From the NCBI GenBank assembly GCA_017881285.1, contig JADGRD010000181.1, positions 1 through 7,154 of the forward strand: a stretch of 7,154 nucleotides of DNA. Direction: 5' to 3'. Positions 1-6,636 of the stretch are shown here, piece by piece (position 1 is the first letter of the stretch; every line of letters starts with the position of its first letter). Both the position numbers and the translations under genes were made by a program. The stretch comes from Pseudomonadota bacterium (GTDB taxonomy: Bacteria; Myxococcota_A; Polyangia; Fen-1088). The notes under the pieces are model-generated. The model saw only the letters and a list, made by a program, of their open reading frames with translations. It did no database searches and had not been told where the DNA came from.

Positions 1-497
1 ATGACCAGGTCGACCTGATCGCCGCAGAACTGGCGTGCGGCCGCTTCCTGGTAGAGCTTGCTCGCGTAGTACGGCCAGCGCGCAATGAGGGCCATCGGTG
101 GCGGCGAGCTTTCGTCCGGCCACTCGTCTTCGCGCTCGGAGATAGCGATGGTGCCGCTGGTCGAGGACATCACGATGCGCTGGACACCCGCCGCGGCCGC
201 CGCCTGGCATACGACGCGGGTGCCGTTGACGTGCACGTCGAACATCAGGTGCGCGTCCTCGGGCCGGCGCGAGACGAAACCGGCCAAGTGGTAGACGTGT
301 GTGATGCCGTCCATGGCGCGAGCCACGTCGGCCGGCGAGGTCACGGTGCCGACCAGCACCTCCACGCCGTGGTCTTGCAGGGCGGGCGTGTCGAAGAGCG
401 AGAGCACGCGGATCTGCGAACCCTCCACGCGCTTGCACAGCTCGTCCATGAAGTGGCAACCGAGAAAGCCCGTTCCGCCGGTGACCAGGATCTTCAC
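1..497 (-). CDS. NAD(P)-dependent epimerase/dehydratase-like SDR (3' end outside window)
   Basis: Partial gene: 165 complete codons are visible and the reading frame runs off the left edge. The product starts with the Rossmann glycine motif TGGTGFLG at residues 6-13, directly after a beta strand (KILV), as in extended or atypical SDRs. The YHLAGFVS stretch near residue 69, the NGTR motif at 91-94 and a VQRIVMSSTS strand around 105-114 resemble the dihydroflavonol-4-reductase/HpnA/3-beta-HSD branch. The catalytic pair is Tyr143 and Lys147 (YYASK), with Ser111/Ser112 as the likely serine. The start is GTG at 497, which overlaps the upstream TGA by four bases (GTGA) and has a strong GGAGG five bases before it, so translational coupling to the large upstream enzyme is likely. 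Substrate is unknown; reduction of a keto or acyl-glycerone-type intermediate in the same lipid pathway is inference. Family assignment is firm, exact activity is not. Confidence 0.88.
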   Translation of the reverse strand, partial: MKILVTGGTGFLGCHFMDELCKRVEGSQIRVLSLFDTPALQDHGVEVLVGTVTSPADVARAMDGITHVYHLAGFVSRRPEDAHLMFDVHVNGTRVVCQAAAAAGVQRIVMSSTSGTIAISEREDEWPDESSPPPMALIARWPYYASKLYQEAAARQFCGDQVDLV

Positions 498-3400
498 GCG
501 GGCCTCCCCCCCGAAGTCCTCCGGCCGCGCGTGCGGAACGGTGGCGGTTCGAGGGTCGCCAGCTTCTCGCCGTTCCAGGCCCGGCGCACGCTCTCGGCGT
601 CGAAGCGCGGCGTGACGCCGTCACGCAAGTTCTCGACGATCCGTTGGGTCAAGGCCGAACAGAGCCGCCAGGCTTCCTGGTGGGCCATGCCGGCCGTGAG
701 CTGGCGTAGGAAATCAATGGTCAGGAATGGGCCGAAATAGACGCCCAGCTCGCGCTTCTTGGGAATGGTCGCGCCGACCGGCATGGCGGCGTGCGCGCCC
801 TCGATGTAGGCCGGCAGGACGCCGACGTCGGCGTGGAAGGCCAGATAGCCGAGGCTGGGCAGGAATTCCGTCATCTCGCCGGTGCGCGACCGCGTACCCT
901 CGGGGAAGAGCACCAGGCTTTTGCCATTGCGGAGGACGCGCTCGGCGATGCCCAGCGACTTGCGGATCGAGCCGCTGCGCTCCATGGGGACGAGATTGGT
1001 CAGGTTCTTGAAGTAGGCGCGCCGCCACTTGTTCTTGAAGAAGTAGTCGGCGGCCGCCAGCGAGGCCAGTTCGTGGCCGGCGTCGCCCAGCGCGACCTTC
1101 AGGGCGCCCATGTCGAGGTGGGACGAGTGGTTGGCGGCCACGAGGAAGTTCGTGTGCTGCGGGATGTACGCCTCCCCGCGCACCTTGGTCTGGAGCGCCT
1201 GCGTGTAGAACCAGCGCTGCGCCTTGGCCAGCCCGCGCTTGCCCAGCCGCGCGACGGGTGACGGCAACTTGAGGTCGTCGGCCTCGTTGTCGACGGTCTT
1301 GCGGGTTTCGCGCTTCTCCAGCGAGGCGAGGTGCCGCTTGCCCATCACCAGGTCGTAGAGCCCGGTGACATCGCGGGCGCTGGCGAAGACCGCGCCCTCG
1401 GGGATGTGCACGCCCGCGTTTTCCAGGCCGGCCGCCAGCTCGTTGTAGGTCAAGCTGTCGAATCCCAGCTCGTCGAGCACGCTCCACATGTGCACCGAGG
1501 AGTACGGCTTGCCGCAGGCATCGGCCACGATCTCCAGGAACCAGCTCTGACCGGCCTCCGCGTTGCGCGCGGTCTCGTCCACGTCCTGGTCGGCCTGCGC
1601 CCTCTCGTGGCGCGCTCGCAGATCCGCCATGACGTCGCGACGCCTGACCTTGCGCGTGCTGGTGCGCGGCAGCTCGCCTTCCCAGAACTCCAGCGTGCGC
1701 ACCCGCTTCCAGAAGGGCAGCGACGCCGACACCGCGCGGAAGTGAGCCTCGATCTTCTGCTTCACTTCGGCGAGCGGCAAGGTGGGCTCGACCTGCTCGT
1801 CGGGCACCACCGCGCACGCGACGTGTTCGGCCGCACCGTCGGGCAGGCCGACCACCGAGAGCTCCTTGACGTAGGGTGAGCCTTTGTAGAGCTCCTCAAT
1901 CTCGTCGGGATAGACGTTCTTGCCGTTGGCATCGATGATGATGTCCTTGCTGCGCCCGACGATGTGGAGGTTGCCATCCTCGTCGAAGCGGCCCAGGTCA
2001 CCGGTATGGAACCAGCCGTCGCGAAGCGCGTGGCTGGTCGCCTCCTCGTCCTGCCAGTACCCGGCCATCACGTTCTTGCCGCGGGCGATGACCTCGCCCA
2101 CGCCGGAATTGTCCGGGCCGTCGATCTTGACTTCGACCCCGGCCAGCGGTTGCCCCACCGAGCCGGCGAGGGGCTTCATTTTCGGTGTGCTGACCGCCAG
2201 CACGGGTGAGGTTTCGGTCAGGCCATAGCCCTCGAAGAAATCGAACCCCATGCCGTAGAAGGTCTTCAGCACCTCGGGGGGGAGCGCCGAGCCGCCGCTG
2301 ATCATGTAGCGGATGCGGCCACCCAGCTTTTCGTGCACCGGCAGAAACAGAAGCATGCCGAGATCCACGCCGGTGCGCGCGCGCACCTCGAAGTTGGCGT
2401 CGGCCAGCGCCTTGACCGCGGATTCCAGAATCTCGGACTTGTCGGAAAAGCGCTGCAGGACGCGGCGGCGCAGGGTTTCCCACAGCGCGGGCACGCCGAC
2501 GATCGCCGAGATCTTGCCGTGCGTGAGCGTGTGGTTGATGGTGTCGCCGGTCAGGTCGGGGATGTACGTGATGCGCGTCCCGTGCGCCAGCGGCATGAGC
2601 AGCCCGGCGCTGAACTCGAGGGTATGGTGCAGCGGCAACACCGAGAGCATGCCGTCGGAGGTGCCCAGGTCGAAGATGCGCGACAGCTCGGCCACCATGA
2701 AGGTGAAGTTCCGGTGGGTGAGCATGACGCCCTTGGGATTGCCGGTGGTGCCCGAGGTGAAAATCAGCGAAGCCACGGCATCGGCCGCGTGCTTGGTGAT
2801 CAGGGACTTCTTGCGCTCGTTCTCCACCGCCTGGTCGAGGAGCTCGAAGACCGCTGCGAAGGGCCAAATCCGCGTCGCCAGTCCCGCGGCCGCCAACTCG
2901 CCCGCCAACGTCGGCCGCTTGTCCAGCAGATCCTCGCCGATGATCAGTCCACCCGCCCCCGAGGCCCGCGCGATGTTCACGACCTCGGCGGACGTCGAAT
3001 CGTGCGCGACGGGGACCGCGGTCGCGCCCGCCTTGAGTATCCCGAAGTAGCTCATCGGCCATTCCGGCGAGTTCTTGGCGAAAAGGATTACCCGGTCGCC
3101 GGTCTTGATGCCCTGGCCGACCAGGAACGTCCCGGCCCGCTCGGCCAGCTCGCGCAGATCGCGAAAGCTGTACGATTCCTGGCGCCCGCCGCGCTCCATC
3201 CGCATCGCCACCCGGGTCGCGTGCAGCTTGGTCGTGGTGTCGAACAGCTCGAGCAGGTCGCGGTAGGCGTACACGCTCTTGGGCTTGGGCGCGTAGGTCT
3301 CGTCGAGCTCCGGCAGCACCCACTTCTGCAAGCCCGGGAAGTGGATGTTCATGAAGTAGTCGTACCAGTCGATGGTTTCGGGCGACCAGGGAACCAGCGG

Positions 3401-4963
3401 GCGCTCGTCGGGCAGCACGCGGTCGCGCAGGGCGCGGATGTTGTCGGAGCGCAGGACGTATTCGTTGTCGAGGATGAACGGCCGGAAGAGGTCGATGTCG
3501 CGGCTGGCGTCCTTGGTGACGCGCTTGACGTTGTCGACCTTCTTCTTGACCTTGTCGACCCAGTTGACGAAACGACCACCGCCCCAGTTCGGCCGCACCT
3601 TGTCGAGCACGTCCGAAACCCGCTCGGTCATCCGATTGACCAAGGGTAGCGAGGTCCGATCGTACTCCTCGTAGCTGACCGGCCGGAATTCCATGCGCGC
3701 GGCCAGTTCGTTCAAGAACTTGTTGCCGGTTTCCTTGCTCTGGAACCGCTGCCGCTTGTAGAGGCCCGTCAAGGTGGTCACGCGGCCGATGCGCGAGGGA
3801 TTGAGGTCGCCGGCCGCGAGCTGGTGCACCAGCGCCGGCTGCTCCACGCAGGCCTGCGCTGCCACCATCAGCATGCCACCCGCGATGTAGTCGACCGGCA
3901 CCATGTCGAGAATGAGCGATTCGGAAACCGGCAACTTGTTCTGGCCCTTGAGCGCCAGATAGACCAGGGGCGCCGAGGTCGTGAAGCCCTCGTTCCAGCC
4001 GCGCAAGGGATAGGCAATCGAGCTTTCGACGATGGCCGGACGGACGATCGAACGCACGATCCCGGTTTCACGCGCCACGAGCTGATCGCCGATGCTCTTG
4101 GTGTAGGTGTAGATGTTGGGCCACCCCCACTCGTGCGCGCGCTGGATCCCGCGCTCGGTCAGCTCGGTGCGAATCCAGTCTTTGCGCTCGCGCGCCAGGC
4201 CGATCTTGAGCGCCGCCTCGTCGTCGGGATCGCGGTTCGCCGCGCGCAGGAAATCGCGCGCCTTCTGGCGCAACCGCGCCACCACCTGCGCGTCCTCGGC
4301 CTGGGCGCGCACCTCGGCGGCGATGCGGGCGCAGTCGGCGATCTCTTGTTCGACGTTGAAATGGGTCGCCGGCAACTCGCGCCAGCGCGGGAAGTAGCCA
4401 TCGAGCGGCTCGCTCTCCCAGATCTCGCCGCTGCGGTTGCCGGCCACGAAGCAGGTGCTGGTGTGAATCATCGCCGGCCGCTGCATGCGCTTGACGAAGG
4501 TGATGATGTTGCGGATGCCCTGCACGTTGGTGCGCAAGGCGGATTCGAGCGGCGGGTTGAACGTCACCTTGCCCGACGAGTTGATGACCACGTCGATGTC
4601 GCCCGCCACCCGCGCGGCCTCTTCCTCGGGCAGGCCGAGGTTGCTTTCCGTGATGTCGCCATCGACCACGCGCACCTTCTCCCGCAAGAAGGCGCGCAGT
4701 TCTTCCGCACTGCCGTGCTGCTCACGTAGCGGATCGAAGGTGTGCGACGGCACCACCTGGTCCCAGAAGCGCGCCTCGCTCGACGTGCCGGTTCCGCGCC
4801 GAACCATGACGTAGACGCGGCCGACCTCGGGGAAATTGTGCAAGAGCATGCTGAGCAGGACCTTGCCGAGAAAGCCCGTCGCGCCCAGCACGAACACATG
4901 GTGGCCGCGGTAGATCTCCCGCACCGAGAGAACGGAAGCCGCTGCTGCCACTTGTGTGCTCAT
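494..4963 (-). CDS. elbD: ElbD-like multidomain enzyme: acyl reductase, acyl-AMP ligase, ACP, PlsC acyltransferase
   Basis: A 1489-residue enzyme with four domains. (1) Fatty acyl reductase, about 14-555: NADPH motif GATGFLGK (27-34), catalytic Tyr285/Lys289 (YTYTK) and a FAR-type C-terminal part ending in IDWYDYFMNIHFPGL (531-545), which favours an alcohol-forming enzyme. (2) AMP-forming ligase, about 570-1110: TSGTTGNPKG (736-745), YGLTETS (913-919), HTGD (986-989), GRSKD (1003-1007) and the A10 lysine Lys1105. (3) Acyl carrier domain, about 1140-1210, with phosphopantetheine serine Ser1170 in LGFDSL. (4) PlsC acyltransferase, about 1250-1450: HSSHLD (H1279, D1284), FPEGTR (1353-1358), LPAYIEG (1383-1389). 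All catalytic motifs look intact. This is the domain set of ElbD, required for ether lipids in Myxococcus and Stigmatella. ATG at 4963 is chosen because the open frame further upstream only overlaps the preceding gene out of frame and shows no domain; its ribosome site is weak. No signal peptide is seen, so it is cytoplasmic, perhaps membrane-associated. The ElbD name is from domain plan, not alignment. Confidence 0.9.
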   Translation of the reverse strand: MSTQVAAAASVLSVREIYRGHHVFVLGATGFLGKVLLSMLLHNFPEVGRVYVMVRRGTGTSSEARFWDQVVPSHTFDPLREQHGSAEELRAFLREKVRVVDGDITESNLGLPEEEAARVAGDIDVVINSSGKVTFNPPLESALRTNVQGIRNIITFVKRMQRPAMIHTSTCFVAGNRSGEIWESEPLDGYFPRWRELPATHFNVEQEIADCARIAAEVRAQAEDAQVVARLRQKARDFLRAANRDPDDEAALKIGLARERKDWIRTELTERGIQRAHEWGWPNIYTYTKSIGDQLVARETGIVRSIVRPAIVESSIAYPLRGWNEGFTTSAPLVYLALKGQNKLPVSESLILDMVPVDYIAGGMLMVAAQACVEQPALVHQLAAGDLNPSRIGRVTTLTGLYKRQRFQSKETGNKFLNELAARMEFRPVSYEEYDRTSLPLVNRMTERVSDVLDKVRPNWGGGRFVNWVDKVKKKVDNVKRVTKDASRDIDLFRPFILDNEYVLRSDNIRALRDRVLPDERPLVPWSPETIDWYDYFMNIHFPGLQKWVLPELDETYAPKPKSVYAYRDLLELFDTTTKLHATRVAMRMERGGRQESYSFRDLRELAERAGTFLVGQGIKTGDRVILFAKNSPEWPMSYFGILKAGATAVPVAHDSTSAEVVNIARASGAGGLIIGEDLLDKRPTLAGELAAAGLATRIWPFAAVFELLDQAVENERKKSLITKHAADAVASLIFTSGTTGNPKGVMLTHRNFTFMVAELSRIFDLGTSDGMLSVLPLHHTLEFSAGLLMPLAHGTRITYIPDLTGDTINHTLTHGKISAIVGVPALWETLRRRVLQRFSDKSEILESAVKALADANFEVRARTGVDLGMLLFLPVHEKLGGRIRYMISGGSALPPEVLKTFYGMGFDFFEGYGLTETSPVLAVSTPKMKPLAGSVGQPLAGVEVKIDGPDNSGVGEVIARGKNVMAGYWQDEEATSHALRDGWFHTGDLGRFDEDGNLHIVGRSKDIIIDANGKNVYPDEIEELYKGSPYVKELSVVGLPDGAAEHVACAVVPDEQVEPTLPLAEVKQKIEAHFRAVSASLPFWKRVRTLEFWEGELPRTSTRKVRRRDVMADLRARHERAQADQDVDETARNAEAGQSWFLEIVADACGKPYSSVHMWSVLDELGFDSLTYNELAAGLENAGVHIPEGAVFASARDVTGLYDLVMGKRHLASLEKRETRKTVDNEADDLKLPSPVARLGKRGLAKAQRWFYTQALQTKVRGEAYIPQHTNFLVAANHSSHLDMGALKVALGDAGHELASLAAADYFFKNKWRRAYFKNLTNLVPMERSGSIRKSLGIAERVLRNGKSLVLFPEGTRSRTGEMTEFLPSLGYLAFHADVGVLPAYIEGAHAAMPVGATIPKKRELGVYFGPFLTIDFLRQLTAGMAHQEAWRLCSALTQRIVENLRDGVTPRFDAESVRRAWNGEKLATLEPPPFRTRGRRTSGGRPA
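503..507 (-). promoter_or_regulatory. Shine-Dalgarno site for the SDR gene
   Basis: GGAGG lies within the last codons of the ElbD-like gene, five bases (CCCGC) upstream of the GTG start at 497. It is the only strong ribosome binding site among the gene junctions visible here and it decides the GTG start. It is preceded directly by a run of seven G on the coding strand. Confidence 0.8.
506..512 (-). other. G7 homopolymer in heptamer slippery phase at the end of the ElbD-like gene
   Basis: The coding strand reads TCG GGG GGG AGG in the ElbD frame, so the seven G sit exactly as X XXX XXX, the phase of a -1 slippery heptamer. A -1 shift here would read GAG GCC CGC GTG and enter the SDR frame with no stop between, giving a fusion of the large enzyme to the SDR. 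What is seen is the sequence and its phase; that frameshifting occurs is unproven. The G run may instead simply extend the purine-rich ribosome binding site. Confidence 0.4.
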
Positions 4964-4995
4964 GGCCCGTGTATCCGATCTGCCGCTCTGCCAGC
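4964..4995 (-). other. 32-base junction between the LarA-like and ElbD-like genes
   Basis: The spacer between the TAG at 4998-4996 and the ATG at 4963 holds no hairpin followed by a T run, and no promoter-like boxes were recognised. The only candidate ribosome site is a weak CGGA about ten bases before the ATG. The short gap supports co-transcription. Confidence 0.5.
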
Positions 4996-6624
4996 CTACT
5001 CGACATCCGCCATGACGATGGGCGGCCACTTCATCAGCGTGATGGACGCCGACGGGCCCACGAACCCGCGCGCCACCGAGATAGCCTCGGTGAGGGAATC
5101 GGCGCGATCCCAGCCCATGCGCGCCGGCACGTGGGCGTTCTTCGCGCCGGCCACGATCACCTTGCCCGCGTATTGGCGGCCGGGCTCGCCCCAGTACCAC
5201 ATGAAGAAAGGATGCGCGCCGTGGTAGGCGTTCCCACGCCGGTACATCTCGATGTAGCTCGGGTTGCGCGCGAATTCTTCCTCGTACTTGTGCTGCAGCG
5301 TGTGCGAGTCGCGCGTCTCGGGCAGCAGGCGGTTGAAGAACTCGATGTAGCTGGGGTGGAACTTGTGGTCGAAATCGTCGTGGCAGGGATGGCACAAGAT
5401 CAGCGCCCCGCCCCTGCGCAGCACGGGCTTGCCCCGGTAGAACTGGTGGAAGTAGCCCAGCCCCATGACCTGAACCAGGATGGGGTTCAAGATCGAGTTG
5501 ATGCTGTAGGGTGAAACGTAGGGGATGGGGAAGATGACGATGTCGCTCTGGCCTTTGATGCTGACCATGTACTGGTCATTGAGCTTGGCAATGATGCGGT
5601 CGTGTACCGGCTGCGTCTTGCCGGCGTAGCAGGCAACCAGTTCGTACTCCGCCGGAATCATCTGGAAAATCTTCCGTTTGGCTGCGATCGGCAGCTTGGA
5701 CAGGCCAAAGCGCATGGCCTCGTACTTCATGCGGTCGAATTCGGAGAATTCGTCTTCGTTCCTGCCGAGAAAGTCCGTCGCGCTGCCGAATATGCGGTTG
5801 TTGAGCGCGGTCTCGATGTGAAACACCTTCATGTGCTGGTCGACGAGCGCGCCCTGGCGCTCGATCTTGGTGCTGAGCATGGAGCGCGGCGGATCCATCA
5901 TGCTGTCGCATGCGAGAAGGGTGTCGGGATCGTGGTGCACGCGCACGCTCTCGTAGTCGCACAGACCCACCGCCACCGATTTGTGCCCGCCATCCATGGG
6001 CACCAGGGTGATGTTCACGTAGATGACGAGATCGCTTTCGACGGCGCGGCGGTTGATGTTCACCGGCTCGGCCTGCGCGGTCATGCCCAGGGGCACGAGG
6101 GCGTCGGGATCCTCGGCGTCGTGGTTGTAGTAGCGGTCGGGGTAGAAGGCATCGAAGATCTTCTTGCCCACCATGCGCTTCATCTCGTCCTCGGTCATGA
6201 ACCGGTGCAGGGAATTGGCGATGACCAGGTGGATGTCGTCCACGCCGTTGGCGTCGAGCAGCTCGAGCAGGATCTCAAGGATGGTCTGCCGGATGTCGGG
6301 GGTGCGCATGGGCGGCTCGGGCAAGCTGATGTCGTCGAGCGCGATGGTCACGCGCATGCCCGGCGCGAGCTGGGCGTAGAGCGGGTCGGCGTCGAGCGGG
6401 TGGTTGATGGCGTAACGAATCGCCGCGCCCGGGTTGTGCAGCCCCTCGATGGGCGGCTTGCCGTACACCACGCGCGTGCCAACGGGTAAATCCTCGCACA
6501 AGATGTCCTCGCCCGAAAAAATCAGGCGCGGTGCCGAGTCGCTGTCGATGTAGACGACCTCGTCGCCTTCCTTGTGACGAGGCACGGGTCCGCGCAGGGT
6601 CTTGGTGTCACGCTTGCTCATCAT
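4996..6624 (-). CDS. LarA/DUF2088-family (nickel-pincer lactate racemase-like) protein with altered active site
   Basis: A 542-residue protein whose first half follows LarA, the enzyme that racemises lactate with a nickel-pincer nucleotide. Visible signatures are DDISLPEPP (97-105, matching the LarA DxTRPxP region), ANSLHRFMTEDE (136-147), NHDAEDPD (167-174) and GGHKS (212-216) followed by YESVRVHH (224-231). By my alignment from memory, His140 matches LarA His108, Lys215 the cofactor-linked Lys184 and His231 the nickel ligand His200. The position of the second catalytic base, His174, is Ile205, and LarA Arg75 is Leu101. It is longer than LarA (about 420-430 residues), and its C-terminal half contains a Cys/His-rich patch (411-423). 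ATG at 6624 is fixed to within one codon because the upstream TAA at 6639-6637 is in the same frame; ATG at 6621 is the alternative. No Shine-Dalgarno is seen, so translation may rely on reinitiation from the HAD gene 12 bases upstream. It may be a racemase or epimerase of another hydroxy compound, or a non-racemase. I recall, but cannot verify, a similar gene in the myxobacterial elb cluster. Confidence 0.82.
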   Translation of the reverse strand: MMSKRDTKTLRGPVPRHKEGDEVVYIDSDSAPRLIFSGEDILCEDLPVGTRVVYGKPPIEGLHNPGAAIRYAINHPLDADPLYAQLAPGMRVTIALDDISLPEPPMRTPDIRQTILEILLELLDANGVDDIHLVIANSLHRFMTEDEMKRMVGKKIFDAFYPDRYYNHDAEDPDALVPLGMTAQAEPVNINRRAVESDLVIYVNITLVPMDGGHKSVAVGLCDYESVRVHHDPDTLLACDSMMDPPRSMLSTKIERQGALVDQHMKVFHIETALNNRIFGSATDFLGRNEDEFSEFDRMKYEAMRFGLSKLPIAAKRKIFQMIPAEYELVACYAGKTQPVHDRIIAKLNDQYMVSIKGQSDIVIFPIPYVSPYSINSILNPILVQVMGLGYFHQFYRGKPVLRRGGALILCHPCHDDFDHKFHPSYIEFFNRLLPETRDSHTLQHKYEEEFARNPSYIEMYRRGNAYHGAHPFFMWYWGEPGRQYAGKVIVAGAKNAHVPARMGWDRADSLTEAISVARGFVGPSASITLMKWPPIVMADVE

Positions 6625-6636
6625 GGGTTCGTTTGG
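6625..6636 (-). other. 12-base junction between the HAD and LarA-like genes
   Basis: The spacer reads CCAAACGAACCC on the coding strand. It has no purine-rich ribosome binding site, and the stop of the HAD gene is in frame with the next ATG. This fits termination-reinitiation within one operon. Confidence 0.5.

Noticed and set aside
461..473. A 13-base sequence (CGAGAAAGCCCGT) repeated at 4867-4879, with a near copy at 5766-5778
   Set aside because: The two exact copies encode the same TGFLG Rossmann motif in the SDR and the reductase, so they reflect shared protein motif and codon use. The third is a chance match in the LarA-like gene.
714..1817. 367-codon minus-strand frame and a 441-codon one at 1998-3323
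   Set aside because: Both lie inside the ElbD-like gene in another frame and read as Arg/Gly/Ala-rich shadow sequence without motifs.
2333..3649. 438-codon open frame on the plus strand, with others at 3824-4729 and 5602-6489
   Set aside because: These lie opposite the ElbD-like and LarA-like genes, show no recognisable domain, and have the His/Arg/Val-rich composition typical of antisense frames in high-GC genes.
4964..4995. Possible internal promoter or terminator between the LarA-like and ElbD-like genes
   Set aside because: Only 32 bases, with no stem-loop plus T run and no convincing -35/-10 pair.
4964..5395. 144-codon upstream extension of the ElbD-like frame
   Set aside because: It overlaps the end of the LarA-like gene in another frame, is Arg/Pro-rich and domain-free, and the reductase domain starts normally from the ATG at 4963.
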